Source: Gordius sp. MW1
Lineage: Eukaryota > Nematomorpha > Gordioida > Gordea > Gordiidae
Reading direction: 5' to 3'
Length of the DNA: 64,000 bases
Assembly (NCBI GenBank): GCA_964036665.1
Contig: OZ038530.1
Span: 21,784,001 to 21,848,000, forward strand
Of the stretch, positions 10,700 through 33,087 are shown piece after piece. Both the position numbers and the translations under genes were made by a program. The notes beneath the pieces were generated by a model, which saw only the letters and a list, made by a program, of their open reading frames with translations, did not search any database and was not told the DNA's origin. Numbering within the stretch: the stretch's first letter is position 1; the number at the start of each line of letters is the position of its first letter.

Positions 10700-11320
10700 A
10701 AATCGGTGGGTTTTGATTGATAACGTAGGTAGGGGGAAATGGAAGTTTGATAAATTTGGGCATGAATGGTTTGAGGCTTTTCCTAGCAAGTTCTCCAAAA
10801 TGATGTTAGAGGATTGCGAGCTATCCTACAATATAGCACTACGCCTTGGAATAAAATCACTAAAGTTGATGAAGATGCACACCACCCGTTACGTTGCGGC
10901 TGAATAAATTCAAGCACTTGCTACAAAATTAATTCCATTATTTATTCAGCCCTCCAAAAGGTCAAAATTTCATCCATACTTGAACCTTCAGATCTTTCCC
11001 TAAAAGAATCTGACCGTTCCATATAAGTCCCAAGGAAAAACGGTCGAAATAGAATTTTACATGCATTATCTTATTTGCTCGATCCAATTTTGATTATGAT
11101 CTCATGGAGTCTAGTATTTTTATCCCTTTAGTTTCCTCTTGTTCAATATCTTTTCAAAAAATGGCCTTGGCTTTATATAAAAAAATAGGCAGGCGATCCC
11201 TACTCTTTAATATCCCCCCACATTTTAATGAAACAATCAATCGCAATTTCAATCGCAAAATATAATTTCAAATATTTTTCGATCCCTGGCCTCTTCTAAA
11301 AGAGGGTGAAGACATATCAC
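10700..11320 (+). pseudogene. RLE-type LINE 3' end, decayed copy
   Basis: Several plus-strand pieces match the C-terminal part of the two better copies in this window. IALRLGI near 10840 corresponds to the segment before the zinc knuckle. SSILEPSDLSLKESDRS near 10970 corresponds to the SILEPSEPTLEG segment before the endonuclease core. SIFIPLVSSCSISFQKMALA near 11110-11175, then KKIGRRS, corresponds to the segment after the core, and a DPWPL block ends it. Stops and frameshifts interrupt it and the PD...D/E catalytic core is not preserved. The short open frame 10713-10907 is part of this remnant, not a gene. Confidence 0.7.
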
Positions 11321-12690
11321 TCGTATATTGTTTATTTTATATTTATATAATATTATTGTAGTATTTAATATTAAGATCAGATATATATCAAACTAACTTT
11401 TAGCCATCAATTAAGCAATCATAAGGATAATTAATTTTTAGACGAATTTAGTCACCAATCTCTACTGAAGGAGTAGCGATCTGAGTTTATTAAGATGATA
11501 GATTTTAAGGTACGTTCAAAAGGGAAATTGAGTAAAGGAAGTGTGCAAAGCGCTTTGTAAAATTATTATTTACTTTGTGTGTTATTTATCTTTATTTTAT
11601 TATTATGCTATTTTCGAATAGTAATAACACCCTTAATTTTTAAAAACACAAATTTAAAGTAAGTTTAGATAAGCGTGTTTAAAGCATAGGAATATAAAAT
11701 TATTAATTAGGGGAGGCCGGGGACTAAATAGCCATAAAAAATATCATCATGTTTCAAAAAAACTAAAAGTATTTTTTCATTTGTCCGAAGGACTTATTTT
11801 TACGAAGTGTTATATTCAATTAAACTCAAAACTGATATTTTCACGAGTCTCTACACTGATATATTACAATTAATCTCTACTATTATTGCCATAAAATAGA
11901 GAATTGCAAAAAGCATATCTAGGCCGGCACTATTACATTAGTCCTGCTCTTGGCCCTTGCCTTTTTTTAAAATTCAAAATGAATTTTACGAACAGGTCTA
12001 CAATTATGATTAATTTACACAGTTGAACTAAATACTATTCCAAAATGTGAGGGTGGCGACAGGAGGAGCGTCGAGATTGCTAAAGTTCTCGGGATTTCAA
12101 TAAATAAAATTTAATATCCTTCAATTTTAAGTCTACTCTCAAGTAAAACTTATTCTATCAAAACTTTTGATTTTTTTTGTTTTATAAGTCTGGATTCAAA
12201 AACTATTATATGATAATTAAATAGGGATAAGAGTTTAAATATTATACGAAGTCATATATATATAAAATCCCATTTTAAGAAACTTATGTGTAAATGACTA
12301 TCGCGTTCCTGAGGCGCGGAATAAATAAAAAAGGATTCCGGGCGGAACACGATTTACAAATATTTGAAGGAAGAATTATTAGGAATTAATTGGGGGAATT
12401 GTTGGGCCGTAAAAGATAAACTATTGGGCGATGGCCGGGCTTAAAGCCACTAAATAAAGATAACTTTACCGCTCTATTACAAGAAAAATTATATTAATCA
12501 TAATAATCCTGAATGATCGATATCAAAATTATTAATATGATCACACGCGTATTGATACAAATAACAAACACGTATAATCAGGGGGGGGGGATAACATACG
12601 CGTACTAGAAATTAAATGTAAAAGAATAATGGTCTACGCTATGAGTGTACAACGTGTAAGATCAAAAGAGTTGTACCGCGTGTTGAACTC
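11321..12690. other. AT-rich stretch, nothing recognised
   Basis: No coding frame, RNA or transposon terminus was identified. A moderately GC-rich patch at about 12300-12430 (TTCCTGAGGCGCGGAATAAA) does not match anything else I see in the window. Confidence 0.4.
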
Positions 12691-12699
12691 TTAACTTTT

Positions 12700-14770
12700 G
12701 AATAAGATGAGGTGGGAAGATATCTTCATCTTCGTATCTCCGGATACGATAATGACAAAGACTCCCTTTCCGATATTGAGACAAACATAAGTATAATCAA
12801 ACTCCTTAAAGCGGATGAAGTTAGGACACAAATGAACAAGATGCAAAAAGGATAAAAGCAAACGGCCTAGATGGAATACCTATGGGAGCATTGCTCGAAT
12901 GTCGTGAAGAAGGAGTCACCTTTATAACGAACCTTCTCAACATATTGGTAGAAGAGCGAATTCCGAATCAATGGAGCAAGCACGATTATACCCTTATTTA
13001 AAAGCAAAGGTAACTCTCAAGACTGTGGCAATTACAGAGGTATCAAGCTAACTTGCCACTCCTTGAAGTTTATGGAAAGGATTCTAGTAACAAGGCTGAA
13101 AAACGAGGTGGAAATATCGGCTAACCAATTCGGATTTGTGGCCGGCAAATCTACAATTGACCTAATCTTCGCACTAAGAGAAATGATAGAAAAATATAAT
13201 GAAAAGAGAAGAGACCACCTACATATGGTCTTTATCGGCTTGGAGAAAGCCTATGACACGGTCCCTGGCGATTTTATATGATGGTGCCTGAAAAAACAAA
13301 ATATCCCTGACGCATACATACGCTTATGAAAAATATTTATGAAGATTCTTGCGTTAATACGACTGTTGGAGACTCTAGACCTCTTCGAGTTGAAATTGGA
13401 TTATATCAAAGATCTGCTTTAAGTCCCTTATTATTTAATATAATTATAGACACGATAACGATAGACATTCAAAAGCTATCCCCTCTAAACATCCCCACTA
13501 TGCGAAGAAACAAAGAAGTGGTCAAAGCGCTTAGCTGGATATGGTTTGAAGGTCAACGATGAATGTTGTGTTTAGGAATAGTTTTATTGTTCAAAATTAA
13601 CACATGTTCGTGTATATAACGCGGATACATTACAGTATTAATACTACCAAGAAAAAACGGTATACATGTTTTAGAAATAATAATATATAATCTAAGGATA
13701 ATCATTTATTAAGTAGAAATAAAGATAGTCTAGTGATATATTATAGACTAGGAGAAGTAATAACTAGGGCCGGGGTGTGGAAACTACTAAACAAAGGATA
13801 ATTATAAGTATAAGAATAAAAACATATGGTTATTACCAACTCGGATTTGGCTTACAATATTAAAATACATAATTATAGCAATAATATAACCTGTAGCAAA
13901 TGATATACATAAAAAGTTATACTCATGGGCGTAGCCAAGGGGGGGGGCAGGGAGGGGCGACTGTCCCCCTCTAAATCCAATAAAATGTTAAAATTCATTA
14001 AAATTATGGCTAAAATTTTAAAAAATGTTTATTTTGCCCCTCCCTAAACATCCTTAAATCATTATTGCCCCCCTCTAATTCCAATGGATACGTTCATTGT
14101 TATAATACATTAAACTATTCTTCTTTCACGTATTACATATACGACAACATAGAAATGAACGTTACAGGCAGCCCATCGCTGGATGACCATTTAAAGTACC
14201 CCAAAGTAGACAGGTTTACATACCTCGGCTCGATGCTACATCAATAGAGAGGTTGCACAACAGAAGTCAATGCCTGGATCCAAAAAGGATGGCTTAAATG
14301 GTAGTATTTCCGATGTAATGTGCTACAAGAAGATGCTAATATGGTTGAAGAGCAAAGCTTACAAATCCATCGTAAGACCGCTGTAACTCTATGGAAGTGA
14401 GACATGGGCATTAGACACCACGGAAGAAAAGCTATTACTAGCCACAGAGATGAGAATGATACGGTGGAGCTTGGGGTATACTAAGCTCGACCATAAGACG
14501 AATTACTATCTCATGACAAATATGGGTATACAACCTATTGCGGACATGATTAACAAAAATCGGCTTAAATGGTATGGGCATTTACTAAGAAGAGACACGA
14601 AGGACCTAAATCAAGTACTGAGCATGGAGGTACCGGGGAAGAGAGGACGACGCCGTGTCACGTACAAAGGGCAAGTCGATAAAGTTATGAAAACAAAAGA
14701 GATTAGTCAAGTCATGGCACTCACTCGGTCAAGATGGTAGAAACTTATTAAAACAATTCCCATGACTGTG
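12700..14770 (+). pseudogene. RTE-like LINE, decayed, with internal insertion
   Basis: This is a remnant of a non-LTR retrotransposon of the AP-endonuclease type. Plus-strand blocks run in order: NGLDGIP near 12865; DCGNYRGIKLTCHSLKFMER (13021-13080); then NQFGFVAGKST and a motif A remnant GLEKAYDTVP in which the usual aspartate is replaced; then ALSPLLFNIIID (motif B region) in the next frame. After an insertion of about 480 bp (13670-14149, containing a MITE) come DRFTYLGSMLHQ and the C-terminal RWSLGYTKLDHKTN and RLKWYGHLLRRDTKD segments. Frameshifts and stops (for example TGA at 13279) make it non-functional. A sister copy at 30145-31860 lacks the insertion. Confidence 0.88.
13924..14088. 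mobile_element. MITE family A copy inside a LINE remnant
   Basis: Starts CATGGGCGTAGCCAAGGGGG, contains the family AT core and ends CCCCCCTCTAATTCCAATGG without the terminal GGCTACGCC. It is part of the roughly 480-bp block that interrupts the RTE-like LINE, so it arrived after that LINE. Confidence 0.8.
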
Positions 14771-15000
14771 GGACAATATAACTGATAAATAAGAAGATTA
14801 AGAGATTGCTACCCACTCAAATATTTGAATTGTTTGTCTAACAAGGTGGAAAAAGAGTAACTGCTATCATATTTCTATACACGCATTTAGTTAAAACTCA
14901 CCATAAAATTGTTGTTGTATATAGATTTGTGGTATAATAACATATTACAAGAAAAAAGACGAAAGGGACCATATGGCAGCAATTTAATGTTTAAATCGAA

Positions 15001-15771
15001 ATGTCATGCGCTGCGGTTATTTCACAAAATATGGCAGACGATGAAATGATGGAAGATTTTGAAGAGTTAGATGAGGAGATAGACGAAGATCATACTCAAC
15101 AAGTAATATCGTCTGTTTTTGTTTTTTCTATTTTTAGGAAGATTATGAGCATATTGACGTTATGCCTCTTAGCGAGGATGTGGCTATAGAAAGAAAAGAT
15201 CCTTCCCAGAGAATCACTACCCCATATATGACCAAATACGAACGTGCAAGAATATTGGGAACGAGAGCTTTGCAAATTAGGTTCCTTTATTTTATGCTTT
15301 CATGTCATAAGTTAGTGTTTTTTTGCTTGATTAAGCCATATAACTCAATATCCATAATTAAAGCAGAAATGAAATGTGCATAAATCAAATTAGCAGTCTT
15401 ATAAAATATTAGTAAATTCAAGTCAGTCTGTATTGATTTAAAAAGATTTTCATTAATTGATCTTATAAGAACCTTAAATGAGATATGATTAGAATATTTA
15501 TATAATAAATAACAATGACTAAAAAAGGTGATTATTAGCTCTAATATGGTTTTGGAGTAATATTTTTATGGAAAATTAGCTTATATAATTTTTATCAAAT
15601 TATAGCATGTGTGCTCCCTTAATGGTGGAGTTAGAAGGTGAAACTGATCCATTACAAATTGCTATGAAAGAATTAAAAGCTCGTAAAATTCCTATAGTCA
15701 TTCGACGTTATCTACCAGATGGAAGTCATGAAGATTGGGGTGTAGATGAGCTTATTGTTACAGACCTTTAA
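15001..15771 (+). CDS. POLR2F: RNA polymerases I, II and III shared subunit RPABC2 (RPB6)
   Basis: A small core subunit shared by all three nuclear RNA polymerases. It helps anchor the clamp of the largest subunit. Three exons join in phase: 15001-15102, 15138-15280 and 15606-15771, giving 136 residues, near the usual 125-155. The first part is acidic ([18 protein letters not shown]) as in the family. The conserved core follows: [20 protein letters not shown] in exon 2, then [35 protein letters not shown] and the terminal [11 protein letters not shown] in exon 3. A second in-frame ATG at 15031 (MADDEMM) resembles the usual N-terminus and may be the true start. Intron 1 is only 35 bp. An AATAAA lies at 15803-15808, 32 bases after the stop. 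The gene looks complete and functional. Confidence 0.96.
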
Positions 15772-15808
15772 TTTTTTTATCACTTGTCCTTTAATGCCTG
15801 TAAATAAA

Positions 15809-18339
15809 AGTTGTCTTTTTTTTTAAATTACCTAGAATTTTAAATAGTGTAACTTATTGAATGTAAAGGATCAATTATATATATTCCTCTATATATATTT
15901 TAAGTACCATTTGCAAAGAATTGGTATTTCTATTAAGTGTATTTGCCAATAAGAATTTTTACATGGTTGATAATAAAATTGGCTATGCCTGTAGTTGATA
16001 TGTTATTAGATTTTTATAATTTGTATTCTAACATTTTATTTTATTTATATACAACCTAAGTCGTGATTGGCTTATGATTTAATGGTAAGAATGTCTTTGT
16101 CTTTAAACCTTAACTCTATTTATATCATTATTTAGGGAACAATTTACTTTTTGAGAGGGCAAGGGGGTGGCTGAAATGTATTAAAAGGTATTATCTATTT
16201 AAAGGAACTATAAATAAAATTCAATGACTTTAGCATTGAGGTAAGCAGGATTTGAATTAAAAGGGTTGCAAATTTTTCAAGACATAGAGGCAAAATAATG
16301 TTCAGTATTTTTAAATTTTAGTCATTTTTGGAGGGGAATACATGGAGAAGAAATGGGCTCATGAAATTAGAAAAAACGTCATTATGTGTGGGTAGAATTA
16401 ATTAACAATACCTTCCCAATTTGATGCCAACAATGAAAAATTTACTGGTTTTAAGCTTTATAGAAGCCATTGATATTATAAGGTTTAGCTTAAAATTTTG
16501 GGTATAAACAAGGTCATAAATAAACAACATCAGTAAATCAAAAATCTTTAGTTTTATCATTTTTCCAAAATCTAAATTTTTTCTAATTTATTCATTGATA
16601 AAAAAGACATAATAAATAACAGTGTGTGACACTTAAACACATCTATGTAATTTTCCCAGGCATAATTTATTTAAATGATGTACTTATTTTTGAAATTTAG
16701 AATTAGTCTCTTAAAAAACAAAAGCAAATATGTAATAGTGTACTGCGAATATATATTTGGATGAAATATCCATTTATAATATTAGTCTAGCAACATAATC
16801 ACACGTTATTAACTTCAACTGAAAGATTTTATTTGCTTCAATTTCTATTTCCATGTAGTAACGAAAGTAAGTTTATATAATAAGCAACATACCATTTCAA
16901 TAGTCTAAAAATATAAAATAGCAGTATCCCCTTAGGGCTTTTCATTTCTACAAAATGACCCTAAAAAAACACGTGTTTCGAGATAACGCTGTTATGACTT
17001 ATTTAAAAAAATTCGTTCATCAATTCTTGATAGGTAAACTTTTATATTTTTATCAAATATTTTTATTACTTTAAAACACAAAGAGTTAATAAATTATCAA
17101 TTTATATCTTATTGTAATATAGACAATCCCTTTTATATAGAGATTTTTTACTCAAGAGGTTTTCTAAAATCTTTCATTACAGGGGCCTATTGTTAATGTC
17201 AAGTTAAATTAATGTCAAATATCACCTCTATTATTATTATGACAAATTCTTCTTATTTTATATGTTTTACACCATATTAGCAAGTATTTTAGTTCATAAT
17301 TATTGACTTAATTTTAATAATGTTAATTTGATTTAATGTTTATCTATAATCACTCTTTTACACTTTAGATAATATTTCTAATTATTATTCTATATCAAAT
17401 TTTAATTGGCTGAACTTTTAACATATTTTAAATCCAGCATATATACTAGATCTGGCTAGATTTATCTAATTTGAGTGCTACAACCTTAAATCTAAGATCA
17501 AATTTTGCTAAAAATGTTCTAATTCTGGGTGAGAGTGTATCATTTTTAATAAAATCTTTTGTTATATTAACCAAAATGGTTGATCTTATATTTCAATAAA
17601 TGTTTTATCTATAAGCATGAACATAACCAGGGAAAGAAATAACATCCTGCTCCTTAATTTTGGCAACAGACCCCTAAGTGTTTTTTTTGCCTCGTAGGCC
17701 AAGTCTAATTTATTTTTAAAAGCAAAAAGACAACTTTTTTTGCATTAAAAATTCCTGAGCTATTTCTCAGATTTAGTTACAAATTCAGATTTTTATTTGG
17801 TGAAAAAAGTTGCCAAATTACCAAAAGCTAATGCATTATTTTTAATTACATTATAAGAAATTAAATATTTTTATTTTATTTTTTTATAATTGTCTATAAG
17901 TAAAATTATAATTCTCAAGATTAAATATTTAGTGGAACTTCAGGATAGGCTTCCAATTTTTAGAAGGTGGGTTTAACATAAGTTAACTGTCCAACCTAAG
18001 GAAATTATGAGTTGTTTGTTTGAAGCATGACAAAAACAATCTATCACATATAAATTTTCCTCAAACCATAATAAGTCAACTCACCAAAACTGATGCTTTT
18101 TAAATTTTTAAAAAGATTTTTGTAGCCTTGAAAATGGGATTTTAAGTAATTTTTAGGACATTTAAGCAACTTGCCAAAAAAAGACACGATTAACTCTTTT
18201 GAAAAACGTGTATACATGTTTATCAGCTTAATATTACAATTTTGTTATATTATTAAACAAGTAGATGCAAATAATTAAAAGGTTTTATTTTACATTTAAA
18301 TACAAGGTATAATTTTGCATCAAAATTTTATAGAAAAGG
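15809..18339. other. Intergenic AT-rich region
   Basis: About 2.5 kb between RPB6 and the reductase gene. I find no conserved frame, no transposon end with target duplication and no RNA gene. A G-rich patch near 16160-16340 faintly resembles a decayed MITE family A copy, too weak to call. Confidence 0.5.
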
Positions 18340-28886
<10,547 letters not shown>

Positions 28887-30140
28887 AACCCGTTGTTACA
28901 TCAAATTTTTATATATTTTTACTTCGTTTTTGTTATTTTTAAAATGTTTTATAGATAATTGTATACAAAATTAGTTGTCATATTTCACTTTAGCTTTCTA
29001 AGGTTTAAGAAAGAGTAACATAAATATTAATTGCCATTCAATTTATGGGTTTTCTATTAAGTTATATATTTTTATAAAACTTTGAAAAAGGATATGAGCT
29101 ATTTAGGCAAGGATAATAATAACAAGACTTTAATAGTTTTTTAAATAAAAAATGGATTTATTTCTTAAATTTAGTTTCGAGAATGTTAGAGGGGGATAAA
29201 AATAAATTATGAGGATTTTAATATTCGTCCTTATAAAGGACATCTTCCGATAAAAATTAATAAAAAACTAAATTAGTGTAAATAAAATAGAATATAAACT
29301 AAAGAGAATGTTCTATTGGAATTGACACTTGTTATGTGTGTAGCCAAGGGTAAAGGGGTACCCTTCCCATATCTTCAGTTAAAGTGGGGTCTTATGATGA
29401 AGGATGACTCCAACGTCTTCCTTTCAAAATATGATTTTGTAAAAAGTAAAATTGAGTGTGATTCTTGTAAAATATGGTTGGTACAGCGTTGGGGCAATAT
29501 AAAGAAGTCTCTTTTAGTTTCCCCGATGTTAAACTGGTTGCAATCCCTACATGTTATTTGATAGATTACGTTATTTATCTGTAAATGGAAATCATAGTTA
29601 TTTTGTGAGATGGTTAAGAGTGATTAATTGGGTTTTTGCGTAATAGTTATGTTATTAATAAGAATAACAATAAAAATGTCAAGGACAATTTTTGGAACTT
29701 AAATCGAAAATCAAAAGGTAATATAAAATTTTTACAGAACTTAAATCATATTCAGTAAAAATTTTATATTACCTTCCGATTTTTTGGATAAAACCTAAGA
29801 TTACCAAAAATTATGCAATCATATAAAAAAGTGATAAATTGATCCACGAAAATAGAATAATAAATTATTTAAAAATATCATTGGCTCGAATTGCCCGAAT
29901 CTTAATGCCCGCCCCCGACCTAAAATCTAAATTTACGACATTGCGCGGCTCGTGGGCCTGGCGGGCAGGCTCGAGCAACGGGCCGGGCTTATCTGGTTTT
30001 TGATTAAGATACCAACCATTTAATAGTAAACTTAACTAACACAAGTATAGTTTTCGATAAAAATGCGTTAAAAAACATACAACACGTTTAACAAAAGAAA
30101 TCAACCGGCAAACTATTTGCAGATTATGGTAAAATTTTTA
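28887..30140. other. Reductase 3' UTR and AT-rich intergenic stretch with a GC-rich patch
   Basis: The first ~260 bases are probably 3' UTR ending at AATAAA (29144). I searched by eye for a further exon coding Gly-Cys-UGA-Gly and saw none. A GC-rich patch at 29885-30000 (GCCCGAATCTTAATGCCCGC and GGCAGGCTCGAGCAACGGGC) resembles the arms of the GC-rich hAT family. An open frame at 29316-29561 matches no family I know. Confidence 0.5.
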
Positions 30141-30144
30141 ACCC

Positions 30145-31860
30145 AAATATGTTTTTAATTTTTTCCCCTATCGTCAAGTTATTTAAATATTTGCTGTCAA
30201 AGTTGCCAAAAACAGCGATAGAAGTGGCACATTTTGGTCATATTAACTATCTGCTCATAGGGCGAAAGGACTTATGGAGTATTAAGGATTGCAAAGTAAT
30301 ACCGAGGGAAGAAATCGTCATGCAACATGGTCCCCTTGATATGGATCGTGACATAAAAGTATTTCCTGGAGAAGGGTTTATAAACCACGCGAAAGGATGC
30401 CTAGACGAACGATATCTCAGGTGCAAGTTGCAAAGGGGCGTATACGACGATTGGGAGACACTAACTAAGGACATAAAGGAAATAGCGATTCTGGTCCTAG
30501 GACGAACCAAATGAGGCAAAGCTATGAATAGGGAACTATGGTGGTGGGATAAATCGGTTAGGGATTTCATCAAAAGAAAGATAAATCTATATAGATGGTG
30601 GCATAAATCAAAAAAAAATCGGAGGATTATCAAGAGTATAGGGACGCAAAGAGAGCTGCAAAAAAGGCCGTTGCAATAGAGAAAAATGCCGCCTACACCG
30701 CGACATTACAAACAAACTGGATCATAAAGAGGGCAATAGGCTTATATACAAATTGGCCAAGATAAGAGAGAGTAAAAGTCGCGATGTCGGAGTTCCTAAT
30801 CAAAAACGAGAAGCGTCAAACCTTATTCAAGCCGAAGGAAGGTATAAAAGGTGGAGAAGATATTTTAAGTGATTTATGGATATTGCAAATAAAGATCCCC
30901 TTCCCGATTATGAGGCAAACATTAGTATGGTTGAACCCTTCTAGGAGGATAAAGTTAGGACACAAATGAAGATGCAAAGAGGGAAAGCTAATATCCCAGA
31001 TGGAATACCTCTGGAAGTTTTGCTCGGATGCCACGAAGAAGGAGTCACGCCCATGAAAGACATCAACTAGATATTGGTAGAAGAGCGAATTCTTAATCAA
31101 TGGAGAGTAAACACGCTTATACCCTTATTCGAAGGCAAAGGAGATCCTCAAGACTGTAGCAATTACAGAGGTATCAAGCTAGATTGCCACTCCATAAAGC
31201 TTATGGAAAGGATCTTAGTGACATGGCTGAAAAGCGTGGTGTAAATATCAGCTAACCAATTCCGATCTGTAGCCGGTAAATCCACAATCGACTCAACCTT
31301 CGCACTAAGAATGATGCATAAATATGATGAAAAGAAAAGAGACCTACACATGGTCTTTACCGACTTGGGGAGGCTTATGACTGGGTTTCTCGCGATTTAA
31401 TTTGATGGTGCCTGAGAAAACAAAATATCCCCAGACTCATATGAACAGCTTATGAAAAAAATTTCAGTTAAAGACTCTAAATCTTTTCGAGTTGAAATCG
31501 GATCAAAGATCTTATGGGCACAATGACGAGGGCAAGAGCCATCGCCATGGTGTATGCTATCTGCTTATAATATATTAATCCGCGAAGAGACAAAGGAGAA
31601 GGTAATCGAAAAAGCCGAAAAGTAGTCAAAGCGCTTAGCTGATGGTTTAAAGGTCAACGATTAAAAAACGGTGTACATGGAGATGAAGGTTACAGACACC
31701 CCATCGCTAGATGACTATCTAAAGTACCCAAAAGTAGACAGGCTTACCTACCTCGGCTCGATGCTACATCAAGAGGGAGGTTGCGCGACAGAAGTCAATG
31801 TCCGGGTCCAAAAAGGATGGCTTAAATGGCGAAGTGTATGTAGATGGTTTTATTGAGAAT
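30145..31860 (+). pseudogene. RTE-like LINE, decayed, endonuclease end plus reverse transcriptase
   Basis: Copy of the same family as 12700-14770, extending further 5'. The frame 30149-30514 carries the end of the AP-endonuclease domain: HFGHINYLLIGRKD, then IKDCKVIPREEIVMQHGPLD. Next come NWRELWWWDKSV-like linker sequence, GNYRGIKLDCHSIKLMER near 31155-31210, and the DRLTYLGSMLHQEGGCATEV block at 31735-31800. It has many stops and frameshifts and no intact catalytic motif. The 3' end after 31860 does not continue into the terminal segment present in the first copy. The minus-strand frames here are shadows. Confidence 0.85.
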
Positions 31861-33087
31861 GTATTAATTTATTTTATACGACAAAGTGGCAATAAAGAGA
31901 ATTGATAGAAGTACCTGAGTTAATAATGGGAACTTAACATTAACTAAATATATCTGGAGTTGTCATTATGATATCGACCTATCCATTACAATATAGGGAC
32001 ATAGGACTGCGATTGTTGAAGATATCAATAATTGCGAAATCCTGTACATTATTATCTGACTCCTTGCCCCCCCCCTTGGCTACGCCCATAAAACCAGACC
32101 GTGTATTCATTTAGTCATTCTTAATACAATATCGCCCTCGTCTTAATTTTTAAATAATCGTCTATTTTTCTTGCTATCGCATAAATGGCTAGTTCGGCTG
32201 ACGAATTATATATTACATCAAACAAAATTCTACAAATGCTAAAGCCTTATATTTAAAATATTTTGAAGCAATTTAAACGCCCAAATATGTAAATGAACAG
32301 AATTTATGGGCGTTGAATTTTTAAAAACTAACTATAGTAGATTTGGATAAATAAATTCAAATGGGCATGTGACATAAATTTATTTCAATTATGCTCATTT
32401 GAAATGTTAATGACTTTAAATTAATATAAAAAGAGCAAAGTTGCTTCAGGCATATGCTCCATTCTTCTGGTCAATGTATCCTCTTAAACTTTGGGTTAAA
32501 TTAAAAAAAAAACGTTAAAAATAATTCCGTTTAAATAATTTAAAAATGAGCTTCCTTTTTTATAAGTTGTCATTTGTTTGCATCATAATATTCAGTAAAA
32601 AGTCGATTTCTCGATCAATTCCGTTTTAAAACTTAAAAAAGCGTGACTAGTGAATATTTATAAATGCGTTAAAGTGTTTGTAGTGCATAGATTCACGAAT
32701 GCATATAATTAATCGTTTTATTTTTGGTAGTTTTTTAAGTAAAACAAGATTATTAATTATTCAAATGTTTTATATTCCGAGTTATAAGTTTTAAATACGT
32801 TTTTACCACTATATTTCAACCTTAGGTTTTTATAAATTCAGTTTTTTTGTATATACCTTTTTACTTAAATTTTATTAATGTACACAAAAGAGGTTTACTG
32901 ACTACTAATACTAATATAATTAATTCACTTCTAAACCAAATGGATGGCTTGATCTTTGTATGGAAATTATTGTCGAGTTAAACAAAATCCGTTGATTGTT
33001 CCTTTTACCAACACCAAAATATTTATAGATTCTATATAGACTCTGATATTTTAAGCTCTCTCAGAAAACAGTCTTTGTTTAAATAAA
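31861..33087. other. Intergenic region upstream of the GPCR gene
   Basis: Contains a lone right end of MITE family A at about 32065-32092 (CCCCCCCCCTTGGCTACGCC followed by CATAA). The remainder is AT-rich with no recognisable coding or transposon sequence. Promoter elements of the GPCR gene would lie in the last few hundred bases but I cannot identify a specific motif. Confidence 0.5.

Noticed and set aside
10713..10907. 64-residue plus-strand frame as an independent gene
   Set aside because: Its end aligns with the RLE-LINE segment before the zinc knuckle, so it belongs to the LINE remnant.
29316..29561. 81-residue frame that might be a further reductase exon
   Set aside because: It contains no Gly-Cys-Sec/Cys-Gly tail and no match to the end of the reductase family.
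30247..30633. 128-residue minus-strand frame
   Set aside because: It is the antisense shadow of the LINE endonuclease remnant on the plus strand.
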